Shown here: piece after piece, positions 1 to 8,713 of the stretch
How positions within the stretch are numbered: position 1 is the first letter of the stretch
Layout: the number at the start of each line of letters is the position of its first letter
DNA from: Bacillota bacterium
Lineage (GTDB): Bacteria; Bacillota; Negativicutes; Sporomusales; UBA7701
Reading direction: 5' to 3'
NCBI GenBank assembly: GCA_023415775.1
Contig: JAEZJM010000035.1
Coordinates: forward strand, 99,655-163,654
Length of the DNA stretch: 64,000 nt
Translations under genes and position numbers: made by a program
The notes under the pieces: model-generated
Database searches by the model: none
Told to the model about the DNA's origin: nothing
What the model saw: only the letters and a program-made list of their open reading frames with translations

Positions 1-2
1 AA

Positions 3-146
3 GTCGAGGCCCTGCTTGCCAGGGAATTCGGCGAAAAGGTCAACCCGGTCAACCGGGAGGAGCTGGCCAAAAAGCATCGCAGCCAACAGCTGCATAACGA
101 AAAAGTGTCGGCCGCCGCCGAACAAACGAAAAAGATCCAGCAATAG
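3..146 (+). CDS. C-terminal end of a truncated hypothetical protein
   Basis: The window opens inside a gene. Reading from base 3 gives 47 codons ending in TAG at 144-146, a hydrophilic Lys/Glu/Gln-rich helical tail ending TKKIQQ. The terminator that follows overlaps the last codons, which supports this frame as the real 3' end. The tail is too short to assign a family. The longer overlapping reading frame from base 16 is Arg/Ser-rich and looks like a shadow. Confidence 0.6.
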   Translation, partial: VEALLAREFGEKVNPVNREELAKKHRSQQLHNEKVSAAAEQTKKIQQ

Positions 147-158
147 CTGGATCTTTTT
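129..158 (+). terminator. Intrinsic terminator overlapping the first gene's stop codon
   Basis: A perfect 13-bp inverted repeat (129-141 with 146-158, AATA loop) whose 3' arm ends in TTTTT. The stop codon lies inside the hairpin. The symmetric A/T flanks mean it could also end transcripts arriving from the minus-strand gene on the right. Confidence 0.85.
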
Positions 159-193
159 CGCTCAGGCCCGCCTGCTCGTGAACGGCGGCAGCT

Positions 194-802
194 TTACATC
201 CGCAGCGGAAAATATTCCGCGAACACCATGCTGTCGACATCGGCGGACAGCTTCGCCAAATGACCGCTCAGCCAGGCCCAGTTCGAAGTATACGAAAAGA
301 CGGAATCGCACACATACGCATCCTTATCGAGGTCGAAAACGCGGACCTGGACATGGGACGTCGTCGTCGCCAGCGGCAGCATCGAATCCCTTGTCAGCCG
401 CAGCGGCAAAACGGTATAAAACACGGCGTAGTCGACCCGGTCGGCCGTAAGGCGCGGCAGCAGGTCGAAGCGGTCGAGGCTGGACAGGTCGGTGAACCGG
501 GAAATTGCGAACTCGCGCTCGTAGGCGTCCCCGGACACGAACGAATACGCGGGAGAGTACTTCTTTGCGAACCTGTCGACCGTCTCCCGCCTGATCGCGC
601 CCTTCTCCGGTCCGCCCGCCGTCAGGGCGTCGACATAGAAAAAAACGATCGTCGGGCGTCCGGCCATGCCGGCGGCGGCGGCGCCGGGTGACGTCAGCAG
701 CGCCAGGGAGAGCAGCAGAAGCGCGATTATCGCTTGCGGAACGGAAGCACTGCGGCGCACAAATATTTTCATAACATAATAATTTGACACAAATCGACAC
801 AT
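194..802 (-). CDS. Secreted hypothetical protein
   Basis: Up to 202 aa. A start 10 codons in, at MKIFVRR (about 772), gives a classic signal peptide: basic n-region, the core IIALLLLSLALL and an AAAAG cleavage region. The longer ATG at 802 has AAAAGG only 2 nt upstream, so the exact start is uncertain. The mature part is about 160 aa with no Cys clusters or motifs I recognise. It is probably a periplasmic or surface protein of unknown function. It converges on the truncated gene at the window start and shares that terminator. Confidence 0.7.
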   Translation of the reverse strand: MCRFVSNYYVMKIFVRRSASVPQAIIALLLLSLALLTSPGAAAAGMAGRPTIVFFYVDALTAGGPEKGAIRRETVDRFAKKYSPAYSFVSGDAYEREFAISRFTDLSSLDRFDLLPRLTADRVDYAVFYTVLPLRLTRDSMLPLATTTSHVQVRVFDLDKDAYVCDSVFSYTSNWAWLSGHLAKLSADVDSMVFAEYFPLRM

Positions 803-981
803 AACCTTTTAAAATGCCAAATTTCTTTTTCGTACGACAAAAAGCGCGGACTCTAAGGGCCTGCGGTCCCTGCCGCGGAAAAGAGGGCGGCCGCAGCCGC
901 CTGCGGCGTGAAAGGAAAATTACATAACCTGTCGAAGTGGAAAAACAAGGATTACTGAGGCATCATTTGGTGGGGGAGTCA

Positions 982-3573
982 ATGGACAGCGAGCCCGATA
1001 ATACGCTCAACCCCGGCGAAGCGAAACGCCTGCAAAACCTGTCAGCGAACCGGCTGCAAAGCGAATACTTCGAAGCACTGCACCGCATGGCCGCCGGCCT
1101 TATGCGCCGCCGCGACCTCGACTCGCTGCTCGAGGAGATAACCGTGCGCGCCGCCGGGCTCCTCCGCACCCCGAACGCCTTCCTCTACATCCTCACCGAC
1201 GACGGCGAAGCGATGGAAATGCGGGTCGGCGTCGGTTTCCACCGCTCGCAGCTAGGCGCACGCCGCCGCCCCGGCGAAGGGTTCGTCGGCAAAGTCTGGC
1301 AGGAGGGCGCCTTCGCCGCCGAGCAAAGGATTTGGCAGGACGGGCCCGACGGCGAGGGCATGGTGCGCGGCGGCCGGTGCGTCGCCGGGACCATCCTCGG
1401 CCTGCCCATCAGGAACGACCGGCAAGTAATCGGCGTCCTGGGGTTCAACATCATGGCGGAAGGCTATCTCCCCGCAGAGGAAGAAAAGGCTTTGCTCCAG
1501 CGCCTCGCGGAACTGTCCTTCATCGCCGTCAACAACATGCGGCTGTACGCCAAGCTCCAGACCGAACTCGCCGAGCGCGCCCGCGTCGAAGAACTGCTCC
1601 GCCGGCAGAACCGTCAACTCGAACTGCTCCACCTGCTATCCGTCCGCCTTATGACCCGTTTCGAAGTCAAAGAGCTGCTCGCCAACATCCTCGACGGCGC
1701 CTCAGAACTTGTCGATACCCGGCACGGCTATGTTTCCCTCGCCGCGGCCGACGCCAGTCGCCTTGAGGTCAAAGTCGCCCGTGGCTTCTACCGCGAACTC
1801 ATCGGCAAGCAGCTGAAACCGGGCGAAGAAATATCGGGGCGGATATGGCAAAACGGCCAGATCTTCGTCACCGACGATTACAGCCATGAGCCGGGCCGCA
1901 ATCCCGACCCCAACCGCGACGCCGTGCGGGCCTGGATCGGCATACCGCTGACAAGCGGGCGGGAAGTCCTCGGCATCTTTTGCCTCGCCCGCATCGACTC
2001 GGAGCGGACCTTCAGCGGCGAAGAGATCGCCCTCCTCAAACAGTTCGCCGAGCTTGCGGCCCTCGTCCTCAGCAACGCCAGGCTCTACGAGACCCTGGAA
2101 AGCGAGCTTGCCGAGCGGACCCGCGCCGAGGCGGCGCTGCGCGCAAGCGAGACTTCATACCGCACGCTGGCGGAAAACCTGCCAGGCGTCGTCTACCGCG
2201 TCTTCCTCCGCGAAGCCGGCCGGGTCCGCTTTTTCAACACCATGCTTCAAACCGTCACCGGCTACGCCCCGGAAGAGCTGCCGGCCGGCGGGCTGTGCCC
2301 GCTGGGGGAAATAGTGGTTACAGCCGACAGGGCCAGAGTCGCGGCGGCCTGCAGAGATGCCATCGCCGACGTCCGCTCTTTCGAGATCGAATACGGCATC
2401 ACCCACAAAGACGGCGGCGTCCGCACAGTCGTCGAGCGGGCCAGGACCGTGAGCGGCGCCGACGGCCGCCCCCTGTACATCGAAGGCGTCATCATGGACA
2501 TCACCGCCCAGAAAGGCGCGCAGGACAAGCTGCTCTACATCAGCACCCGCGACGGCCTGACCTCTCTTTACAACCGCGCCTACTTCGAAGCCGCGCTCGA
2601 CCGGCACGAGCAAGAGGGCGGCGGGCCTGTGGGCATAATCATCTGCGACATCAACGGCCTGAAACTCATCAACGACGCCATGGGACACCATGTCGGCGAC
2701 ACAATGCTCATAGCCGCGGCGAAAATAATAAAACAAGCCTTCCGCCGCGAAGACATCGTCGCCCGGATCGGCGGCGACGAATACGTCGTCCTCATGCCGG
2801 GCGCCACCGGCCGCGCAGTCGAAGCCGCCTGCCGCAGAGTACAAAGCGGCATCGCCGCCTACAACCGAACCCAGCCGGGCGTGCACCTCAGCCTGTCCGT
2901 CGGCCACGCCATCGGCCGGCGCGGCGAAAGCATCCGCGCCCTTCTCCGCGAAGCGGACAACAACATGTACCGCGAAAAGCTCAACCACTCGCACGGCGCC
3001 CGCAGCGCCATAATCCAGACCGCCATGAAACTCCTGGCAGAGAGAGAGTTTCTCAGCGAAAAACACGTCGAAAGGGTTGACCGGCTGGTTTCCCAGCTGG
3101 CCCGCGGCCTGGGGCTGCCCGAGCTCGCCCTAACAGGGCTGCAACTGCTGGCCAAATTCCACGACATCGGCAAAGTCGGCATCCCCGACAACATCCTCCG
3201 CAAGCCCGGGCCCCTCACCGCCGAAGAACAGGCGGAAATGCGGCGCCACTGCGAAATCGGCTACCGCATCGCCCAATCGTCGGGCGAACTCCTCCCCATC
3301 GCCGAATGGATCCTCAAACACCACGAATGGTGGAACGGCCATGGTTACCCCGTAGGCCTCAGCGGCGAGGCGATACCCCGCGAATGCCGCATCCTGGCCG
3401 TCGTCGAAGCCTACGACGCCATGACCAGCGACCGCCCCTACCGCAAAGCCATGACCCACGAAGCGGCCGTGGCGGAAATCAAACGCTGCGCCGGCGTCCA
3501 GTTCGACCCCGCGATCGTCCGCAAATTTCTCAGACAGCTCGGCAGCCGCGGGGCGGCCGACCGACCGCACTAA
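982..3573 (+). CDS. GAF-GAF-PAS-GGDEF-HD-GYP c-di-GMP signalling protein
   Basis: About 863 aa, cytoplasmic, no membrane segments. Order: two GAF domains (roughly 45-190 and 215-375), a PAS domain (385-515), a GGDEF diguanylate cyclase domain (520-675) and an HD-GYP phosphodiesterase domain (690-855). The cyclase motif reads RIGGDEYVVL (about residue 596), preceded by an RRED that fits the RxxD inhibitory I-site. HD-GYP hallmarks HDIGKVGIPD (about 727) and HHEWWNGHGYP (about 786) are intact. Both making and breaking c-di-GMP therefore look possible, gated by small-molecule or redox sensing in the GAF/PAS part. I prefer ATG 982, behind GGGGGAG, over the in-frame GTG at 937, which lacks a well-placed ribosome site. 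The ligand is unknown. Confidence 0.93.
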   Translation: MDSEPDNTLNPGEAKRLQNLSANRLQSEYFEALHRMAAGLMRRRDLDSLLEEITVRAAGLLRTPNAFLYILTDDGEAMEMRVGVGFHRSQLGARRRPGEGFVGKVWQEGAFAAEQRIWQDGPDGEGMVRGGRCVAGTILGLPIRNDRQVIGVLGFNIMAEGYLPAEEEKALLQRLAELSFIAVNNMRLYAKLQTELAERARVEELLRRQNRQLELLHLLSVRLMTRFEVKELLANILDGASELVDTRHGYVSLAAADASRLEVKVARGFYRELIGKQLKPGEEISGRIWQNGQIFVTDDYSHEPGRNPDPNRDAVRAWIGIPLTSGREVLGIFCLARIDSERTFSGEEIALLKQFAELAALVLSNARLYETLESELAERTRAEAALRASETSYRTLAENLPGVVYRVFLREAGRVRFFNTMLQTVTGYAPEELPAGGLCPLGEIVVTADRARVAAACRDAIADVRSFEIEYGITHKDGGVRTVVERARTVSGADGRPLYIEGVIMDITAQKGAQDKLLYISTRDGLTSLYNRAYFEAALDRHEQEGGGPVGIIICDINGLKLINDAMGHHVGDTMLIAAAKIIKQAFRREDIVARIGGDEYVVLMPGATGRAVEAACRRVQSGIAAYNRTQPGVHLSLSVGHAIGRRGESIRALLREADNNMYREKLNHSHGARSAIIQTAMKLLAEREFLSEKHVERVDRLVSQLARGLGLPELALTGLQLLAKFHDIGKVGIPDNILRKPGPLTAEEQAEMRRHCEIGYRIAQSSGELLPIAEWILKHHEWWNGHGYPVGLSGEAIPRECRILAVVEAYDAMTSDRPYRKAMTHEAAVAEIKRCAGVQFDPAIVRKFLRQLGSRGAADRPH

Positions 3574-3595
3574 AAAACAACCTGGCGGTGATAAC

Positions 3596-4183
3596 ATGAA
3601 AAAAAGCCTTGCCCTCGCCCTCATCCTCGCGTTCGCGCTCCTGACGCTGCCGGGGGCCCCCGCCTGCGCCGCCGCCGAGGCGCGCCGGATAGCCATCCTG
3701 CCTGTCGCCGCCACCGTGGAAAACCGCGAACTCCCCGCGGTGGAGTCCAAAGTCGCCGCTACGCTGGCCGCGCGGTTCCGCACGCCGCTGCCGTCATTCG
3801 TCAAAGTATACGAAATCATCCCCGCCGCCGAAATAAAGGCCGCCTCGCCGCCGGACGGCATCCTCGACCCGCGGCGGCCAGACCTGCCCCGACTGCGGCA
3901 GCTGGCGCTCAAGCTCGACGCCGACCTTATCCTCGGCGTGATCGTCACCGACCTCGGCGAATATACCGTCAACAACCCCTGGAGCGGCCTGCAGCTCAAA
4001 ACCGACCTCGCAATGCGCCTCGTCGGCTACCGGGCGGACCGCGACAGTCTCATCGACATCAAAGACCGGGAAGACTACTTCGATGACTGGTCAGCCCGCG
4101 GGGAGGCCGTAAACCTCGCCGGAGCGCTCACCGAGCGGCTGCTCACGAAAGCCGCCGGCGGGCGGGAATTCTGGCCGCGCTGA
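3596..4183 (+). CDS. Secreted hypothetical protein
   Basis: 195 aa with a clear Sec signal (MKKSLALALILAFALLTLPG, then an Ala-rich cleavage site). The mature protein starts RRIAILPVAATVENRE and alternates strands and helices, a layout seen in periplasmic nucleotide-fold-like proteins such as CsgG/LpoB relatives, but I cannot assign a family. It begins 22 nt after the c-di-GMP protein and is probably co-transcribed with it, so it may be an exported partner or output. It ends at a terminator shared with the convergent gene. Confidence 0.75.
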   Translation: MKKSLALALILAFALLTLPGAPACAAAEARRIAILPVAATVENRELPAVESKVAATLAARFRTPLPSFVKVYEIIPAAEIKAASPPDGILDPRRPDLPRLRQLALKLDADLILGVIVTDLGEYTVNNPWSGLQLKTDLAMRLVGYRADRDSLIDIKDREDYFDDWSARGEAVNLAGALTERLLTKAAGGREFWPR

Positions 4184-4200
4184 TCCGCTCTGGGAAACAA

Positions 4201-4232
4201 AAAAGGTCTGCAGCGTTTGCTGAAGACCTTTT
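4201..4232 (+). terminator. Bidirectional intrinsic terminator
   Basis: AAAAGGTCT (4201-4209) pairs with AGACCTTTT (4224-4232), with an inner CAGC/GCTG stem. It separates the convergent genes ending at 4183 (+) and 4259 (-). Confidence 0.85.
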
Positions 4233-4258
4233 ATCTTGTTCGGCAGGGGAGAGGGGGC

Positions 4259-4711
4259 TTACTGCATCTCGATCGAAGGGCTGGTGTATTCGGGGGGATA
4301 GACGGCGAAGGCCACTTCCTTGCCGACATTGCGGACCTGCAGGCTAGCCTTGCCAAGGATTACCTTTTTGGCATCCACCACCTGCACCTCGACATCGATA
4401 TACGCATTCTTCTCGGTCGTTATTTCCAGCTGGCCGCGGTCTTTCTTCGCCACGACGACGGTCCCCGTCTCCGAAGACAGGCCGTTCGTGGTGCTCCAGA
4501 CAATCTGGACGGAGGCAGGCAGCCTCGACTTGCCGTCCCTGCCGATATAAGGATACGACCAGAAGAGATTCGGGTCGACGACATCGACCTTCATCAGCAT
4601 CTTGGTCGGCTTGTCCGGGCTTTGGGCGGCGGCGGAGCATATCGGAGCCGCAAACAGCATGACTACGAACAGTGCGAGCACAAGGGTAGAGACCATTCTC
4701 CGGTTAATCAT
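4259..4711 (-). CDS. Secreted hypothetical protein, beta-rich
   Basis: 150 aa with an N-terminal signal peptide (core TLVLALFVVMLFAAP, cleavage after CSAAA). The mature part looks like one beta-sandwich of about 120 aa. Its C-terminal half (DVEVQVVDAKKVIL, then NVGKEVAFAV) resembles in spacing and pattern the neighbour at 5212-5646 (KVRLKTWTADDVVW, then EIGDNVVVKAV). The two are probably distant paralogues, judged by eye. Function unknown; likely envelope-associated. Confidence 0.75.
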   Translation of the reverse strand: MINRRMVSTLVLALFVVMLFAAPICSAAAQSPDKPTKMLMKVDVVDPNLFWSYPYIGRDGKSRLPASVQIVWSTTNGLSSETGTVVVAKKDRGQLEITTEKNAYIDVEVQVVDAKKVILGKASLQVRNVGKEVAFAVYPPEYTSPSIEMQ

Positions 4712-4792
4712 ACAGTGGGTACCCCCTCAAAGAACTTTACCACTATTGTACCATATTTTCGGCCGGAGAAGAGTTTCAACAAGCCGGCGGCT

Positions 4793-4823
4793 AAAAAAAT
4801 AGGCTCCGATTGGCAGCGGAGCC
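4793..4823 (-). terminator. Intrinsic terminator for the small membrane protein gene
   Basis: On the minus strand GGCTCCG, an 8-nt loop, CGGAGCC, then TATTTTTTT. It ends the gene at 4855-5043. Confidence 0.85.
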
Positions 4824-4854
4824 GACGCGGAAATAAAGACAAGGCGGGGTGTCG

Positions 4855-5043
4855 TTAAGCGGAAGGGGGATGTGCGATGTGTGAAACAGTGCTGCCTCCG
4901 GCCCGGACAGGCCCGGTAACGCACCGGTAAATATAAACGAGCGGCGAACAGGCGAAGACCATTAGAAAGACCACCGGTACCAGCAAACAGCAGAAAAACG
5001 CGAACGGCAGCCCGAGGAGCATGATCAAAGATTTGGGGAGCAT
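4855..5043 (-). CDS. Small single-pass membrane protein
   Basis: 62 aa starting MLPKSLIMLL. A strongly hydrophobic N-terminal half (FAFFCCLLVPVVFLMVFA) forms one or two membrane segments; the tail is short and polar. GGAGG stands 8 nt before this ATG and only 2 nt before the upstream ATG at 5049, so I chose the inner start. No family recognised. It is a monocistronic unit with its own terminator. Confidence 0.6.
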   Translation of the reverse strand: MLPKSLIMLLGLPFAFFCCLLVPVVFLMVFACSPLVYIYRCVTGPVRAGGSTVSHIAHPPSA

Positions 5044-5172
5044 GTACATGACCTCCCATAAGTGAAAGTTATAACATTCACGCACTTAAATTATAACGCG
5101 CTCCACCGCAAAAGTCCATATACTGGCTCAAAAAAAGTGAAAATTTTCTCATAATAGCAAAAAGGCGACAAA

Positions 5173-5198
5173 AAAGCCAAGGCTTCCGCCTTGGCTTT
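5173..5198 (-). terminator. Intrinsic terminator
   Basis: AAAGCCAAGGC and GCCTTGGCTTT form a perfect 11-bp hairpin around TTCC. It sits just 3' of the gene ending at 5212. Confidence 0.85.
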
Positions 5199-5211
5199 CT
5201 GCTACCGACCG

Positions 5212-5646
5212 TCAGAACCCCGGAGTATAGACGGCCTGATCGGACCGCACCGCCTTGACGACCACATTATCGCCGATCTCCTTGAGATCGACCGAGGTCG
5301 TCCACACGACATCGTCGGCGGTCCAGGTTTTCAGGCGAACCTTCAAATTAGGTATGCCGTGGGGGATAGTGAACCTGTACGGTTTATTCTCCTTGGAGGT
5401 GAAAACATGGGTGGCGAATTCCCGGTTGCCGGTAGTGAGGATAGCCACCTCGGCTTTCGTGATGCGGTGGAGAGTGATGGTGTCGCCGCTCGCCGGCTCT
5501 GGTCCGATATGATAACTATTCCACAGAGAGTCGTCCACGGAGACCTTCACGACCGCAGGGTCGAAAGGGGCCGCCGCCGCCGGCGCCGATACGGCCAGCA
5601 ACACTCCCAGCAGCATCAGACTGATCGCCATTATCGTCTTATTCAC
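5212..5646 (-). CDS. Secreted hypothetical protein, beta-rich
   Basis: 144 aa from a GTG start (MNKTIMAISLMLLGVLLAV), with GGGAG about 8 nt upstream; an ATG at 5661 would add five residues and has no ribosome site. The signal peptide ends APAAAA. The mature part (about 118 aa) is predicted all-beta and ends QAVYTPGF. It resembles the protein at 4259-4711 in strand pattern. Probably periplasmic; function unknown. Confidence 0.72.
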   Translation of the reverse strand: MNKTIMAISLMLLGVLLAVSAPAAAAPFDPAVVKVSVDDSLWNSYHIGPEPASGDTITLHRITKAEVAILTTGNREFATHVFTSKENKPYRFTIPHGIPNLKVRLKTWTADDVVWTTSVDLKEIGDNVVVKAVRSDQAVYTPGF

Positions 5647-5695
5647 GCCCATCGCTCCCATCGTTTATGTCGGTAGGATTGCCGTTCCGCAATGC

Positions 5696-6241
5696 CTAAC
5701 GGCCCCCGTTGGCGTAAAACGCCCGCTGGGCTACCACCAGTTTCTCGCAGATTTCCTTGATTCTCGCCTCGACATCGTAGGGCACCCATCGGTCGGTAGG
5801 GTGGACGATGCGGCCGAGAACCTTGCCGTTCTTGTCGTAATCGGCCTGCTCGAGCAGCGACACTTCCTTGGTGGCCGGCCTCACCCGCAGCAGCTGGAGA
5901 GAGAACGCCAGCCTGTCGTAGCCGGCGATGTTCCGCTCCTGCATCTTCAGAGACTCTACCACTTCCTTGGCGCCGTTCTTTTCATATTCGACCTTGACCC
6001 AGGCCTGGAGATAACCCTTGTCTTTATACACCTGCTCAGGGTTCTTGACAAAATCGAAATGGGCGTCGGCCGGCACATGCTGGAGAGTTTTGAAATCCAG
6101 GAAGTATGTGCTGAAAGTATCCTTCGTGGCGTTGCTCAGGGGGAAGTACCTGTCCTCTTCCTCGGTGGCGGCAAGCGCCGGCAGCGTGAGCGCGACGAGG
6201 AGGAGAAGGAGAACGGAGAGGATTCTGGCAGGTTTGAACAT
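5696..6241 (-). CDS. Secreted hypothetical protein
   Basis: 181 aa with a signal peptide (FKPARILSVLLLLLVALTL, cleavage after ALA). The mature region contains an amphipathic beta meander (YFLDFKTLQHVP, GYLQAWVKVEYEKNG, LQLLRVRPATKEVSLLEQA) of the kind found in small Firmicute surface or periplasmic proteins that report use of envelope stress or nutrients; no catalytic motif is visible. It is the third of three consecutive exported small proteins on this strand. GAGGTG lies upstream of the ATG. Confidence 0.75.
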   Translation of the reverse strand: MFKPARILSVLLLLLVALTLPALAATEEEDRYFPLSNATKDTFSTYFLDFKTLQHVPADAHFDFVKNPEQVYKDKGYLQAWVKVEYEKNGAKEVVESLKMQERNIAGYDRLAFSLQLLRVRPATKEVSLLEQADYDKNGKVLGRIVHPTDRWVPYDVEARIKEICEKLVVAQRAFYANGGR

Positions 6242-6305
6242 TGCAAATGCACCTCGTTATTCTTTGGCTTATTTTGTATTCTTAAATAACATTCGGCCCG
6301 GACAA

Positions 6306-7208
6306 TCAATTTCCTTCCTTGGCCGGCGTTATCTGCCGGCTTTCCGCGTCCATCCCGGCGAGGATGATGCTTTTCTGGCGGAGAATCCTGGCGATGAAAA
6401 GATCCAGGAACTCCAGCACCCGTTTCTTGTCGCCCATAAAATTCAGGCAGGCGCCGATACTCGCGAACGACCTGCGCACCTCCTCGTAATTGCCGAGGCT
6501 TTCGAAAATGACGCGGGCTGCCTCGAAAGACGCGCAGGCCTCGTCATAGCGGCCGGTCAGCTGGTAACACGTGCCGCGGTCGTAGAGAATGCGGGCCAGC
6601 TCATGGGGCAGATCCTGCTGTTCCAGGACGCGCCTGGCCCGCTCATAAGCGTCGAGCGCGTCGGAGTAACGGCCGAGGCTCTGCTGGCAACGGCCGGCCA
6701 GAGCGAGGGTCTTGCCGGCCTCCGGGGCGTTGCCCGCCGCCTCGAAAAGCCTGAGAGCGCTCTCGTAAAGCACCAGCGCCGCCGCGAACGAGCTCCTCAC
6801 CATGTGCAGATGGGCCTCCTGCAGCAGCGCCGTCGTATCCAGCCCGGCGATCCGCTTGCGGAAAAACACCTCGTCGCCGCGATCGTCGAGATTCTTCGCC
6901 ACCGACTTCAGCTCCCGCAGCGTGCTCCTCACATCGCCGTCCGGGCCGGGGCGAAGGACGTCGCGAAGGATATCCGGCCACGAATGGCCCGCGTCCTCGC
7001 CGTAAGCCGCCTCCAGCCGCTTCAGGTTAATCACGTCTTCATTGTTCTGAATGAGAAACTTCACCTTGGCGAAATCGTCCAACAGCAGGAAGTGGAAAAC
7101 GCCCGCCTCAATAACGTCGGACAAGGGAACCTTAAGATTCTTAAGAGCCTTCACCGCCGTCGCGTCAACCCGGGCGCTGATCGTCGCCTTCTCGTTCGTT
7201 GTCGCCAT
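6306..7208 (-). CDS. TPR-repeat protein
   Basis: 300 aa, cytoplasmic. Residues about 130-275 hold at least three tetratricopeptide units (SFAAALVLYESALRLFEAAG, RYSDALDAYERARRVLE, RYDEACASFEAARVIFESLG). The N-terminal 60 residues (ATISARVDATAVKALKNL) resemble the ribbon-helix or helix-rich start of DNA- or partner-binding adaptors. TPR arrays mediate protein-protein contacts; the partner is unknown. GGGAG precedes the ATG. Confidence 0.8.
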   Translation of the reverse strand: MATTNEKATISARVDATAVKALKNLKVPLSDVIEAGVFHFLLLDDFAKVKFLIQNNEDVINLKRLEAAYGEDAGHSWPDILRDVLRPGPDGDVRSTLRELKSVAKNLDDRGDEVFFRKRIAGLDTTALLQEAHLHMVRSSFAAALVLYESALRLFEAAGNAPEAGKTLALAGRCQQSLGRYSDALDAYERARRVLEQQDLPHELARILYDRGTCYQLTGRYDEACASFEAARVIFESLGNYEEVRRSFASIGACLNFMGDKKRVLEFLDLFIARILRQKSIILAGMDAESRQITPAKEGN

Positions 7209-7444
7209 AATCGCTCTCCCACCTTTGCGTCATCACCAATATTTTACTATCATTGCGGCCCGCTTTCAACAGAACAAAATACAAATCCGGGCCGATAGGC
7301 GTCATATTCGCGGTGAAAGTAATAATCAACCGGGCATTTGTAAGACGGCGCCGGCCGTTTTTTTCGCACCGGGCCGTCGGCAGGCAGGATTCGGGCCTCG
7401 CGGCCGCAAACTATTCCCATAACAAAGCAAAGGAGATGACCGAA

Positions 7445-8212
7445 GTGCAGATAGACGAATTGGCGGCGGCGGCGGCGACCTTCGTCGGCGAAAACCCGCT
7501 CAACCGCGTGCCCTCGCTCGGCGGCCTGCAAATATTCGATCCGCCGTTGTTAGGCGTCGCGGCGGCTGACGACCCGCTGTTCGCCCGCCTCAAAGAACCC
7601 GGAGCGGTTGGCCCTAATCACCTGTCGCCCCGTGAATGGCTGCCGGCGGCGGGCGCCGTCGTATCCTACTTCCTGCCGTTCACCGAAATTGTGCGCCACG
7701 CCAACCGGCAGCCCGGTCTGCCGGCAACCGAATGGCTCTACGGCAGAATCGAAGGCGATATGGTCAACGACGCGCTGCGTCGCTTCCTGGCCGACCTCCT
7801 GGCAGCGGACGGCCACCAGACCCTCGTCCCCGCGTTCGACCCGCGCTACGCCGTCGTGGAGCGGCGCAGCAACTGGTCGGAGCGGCACGTCGCCCATATC
7901 GCCGGTCTGGGAACCCTCAGCCTCAACTGCTCCCTCATCACCGCCCGCGGCGCCGCCGGCCGCCTCGGCAGCCTCGTCACCGGCCTCGCCATCGCGCCCA
8001 CGCCGCGAGCCTACACCGGCACCCACGAATACTGCACCAACTGCGGCGCCTGCATCCGCCGCTGCCCGCCCGCAGCCATCGACGAGCGCGGCAAACGCCA
8101 CCAGCCCTGCTCCGACTACCTCGACGCCATGAAGACGCGCTTCCAGCCCCGCTATGGCTGTGGGAAATGCCAGACCGGCGTACCCTGCGAAGACCGTATC
8201 CCAGGCTGTTGA
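7445..8212 (+). CDS. QueG-like 4Fe-4S protein (epoxyqueuosine reductase homologue)
   Basis: 255 aa from GTG 7445 (AGGAG 9 nt upstream); the reading frame is open back to 7253 but has no better start. The C-terminus has one 2[4Fe-4S]-ferredoxin-type motif, CTNCGACIRRCP, followed by CGKCQTGVPC, the layout of epoxyqueuosine reductase relatives that lack the cobalamin-binding extension. The N-terminal part (AVVSYFLPF, then WSERHVAHIAGLGTLSLN) matches the same superfamily. It probably acts as a cytoplasmic redox protein; true QueG activity is doubtful because the protein is shorter. Its last codons and stop lie inside a dispersed palindromic repeat. Confidence 0.8.
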   Translation: MQIDELAAAAATFVGENPLNRVPSLGGLQIFDPPLLGVAAADDPLFARLKEPGAVGPNHLSPREWLPAAGAVVSYFLPFTEIVRHANRQPGLPATEWLYGRIEGDMVNDALRRFLADLLAADGHQTLVPAFDPRYAVVERRSNWSERHVAHIAGLGTLSLNCSLITARGAAGRLGSLVTGLAIAPTPRAYTGTHEYCTNCGACIRRCPPAAIDERGKRHQPCSDYLDAMKTRFQPRYGCGKCQTGVPCEDRIPGC

Positions 8213-8327
8213 AAAACTTCGCCTAGCGTCGTTGCTCCTCAGAGCGCTTGCTTGCGTACCGTCTAAGTACGCGGCGCGACAAGCTCTTCCGGTGCGCCTA
8301 GCTATGCTCGTTTTTGAACAGCCTGGG
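8200..8327 (+). repeat. Dispersed palindromic repeat, copy A
   Basis: Ends CCCAGGCTGTTGAAAAAC (8200-8217) and GTTTTTGAACAGCCTGGG (8310-8327) are inverted copies differing at one base. The interior carries the family core (GTTGCTCCTCAGAGCGCTTG, then GCGTACCGTCTAAGTACGC). The left end contains the final codons and TGA of the QueG-like gene. A subfamily distinct from the CGGCCG-ended copies. Confidence 0.85.
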
Positions 8328-8359
8328 GCTTATCGCCTTTCTTGCATATTCCGAAAACA

Positions 8360-8384
8360 AAAAACCCCGCTCAGCGGGGTTTTT
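8360..8384. terminator. Bidirectional intrinsic terminator
   Basis: AAAAACCCCGC, TCA, GCGGGGTTTTTT. It serves the plus-strand gene to the left and the minus-strand small gene ending at 8402. Confidence 0.85.
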
Positions 8385-8401
8385 TCCGTTTCAGGGTCCA
8401 C

Positions 8402-8638
8402 TTACAACAGGGGCGGCTTCGAGCGGGGCTTCACCGGCGTATTTGCCGTCGCGTCGCTGGCGGCATTGCCGTAATCCTCCGGGTCGCCCGTCGTCTGTCT
8501 GGCGCTCGGCCGGTCACCGCCCGCCCGCAGCTCATCCTGGACCTGTCCGCCCGTACGGGGCGAAGCATAATTGACCGACGGCCCTTCCGACGTATGGACG
8601 CCAAACTCGGGCTGCATATCGGCACCGCGGTTCTTCAC
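8402..8638 (-). CDS. Small hydrophilic hypothetical protein
   Basis: 78 aa from GTG 8638, with a strong GGAGGTG about 8 nt upstream. The sequence is rich in Gly, Asp, Arg, Pro and Thr, has no hydrophobic segment and looks intrinsically disordered (GDRPSARQTTGDPEDYGNAA). No family recognised. It has its own terminator. Small disordered proteins of this sort in spore-formers are often spore-associated, but nothing here proves that. Confidence 0.6.
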   Translation of the reverse strand: MKNRGADMQPEFGVHTSEGPSVNYASPRTGGQVQDELRAGGDRPSARQTTGDPEDYGNAASDATANTPVKPRSKPPLL

Positions 8639-8677
8639 CGGGCATCACCTCCGAAAATAGCATGCCCGAAGAGGCCG

Positions 8678-8713
8678 AAAACAAAACTTAAGGGGAGGCT
8701 TGCGCCTCCCCCC
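8678..8713 (-). terminator. Terminator of the candidate non-coding RNA
   Basis: On the minus strand GGGGAGGC, GCAA, GCCTCCCC, then TTAAGTTTTGTTTT. The plus side has no T-run, which fixes the transcript direction. Confidence 0.8.

Noticed and set aside
2155..3066. Long minus-strand frame (303 codons) inside the c-di-GMP gene
   Set aside because: Antisense shadow caused by GC-rich codon use; composition is Val/Ala/Asp/Gly-rich with no ribosome site, and the plus-strand gene is a textbook multidomain protein. Many similar shadows occur over copA, ilvD, the kinases and the glycan operon.
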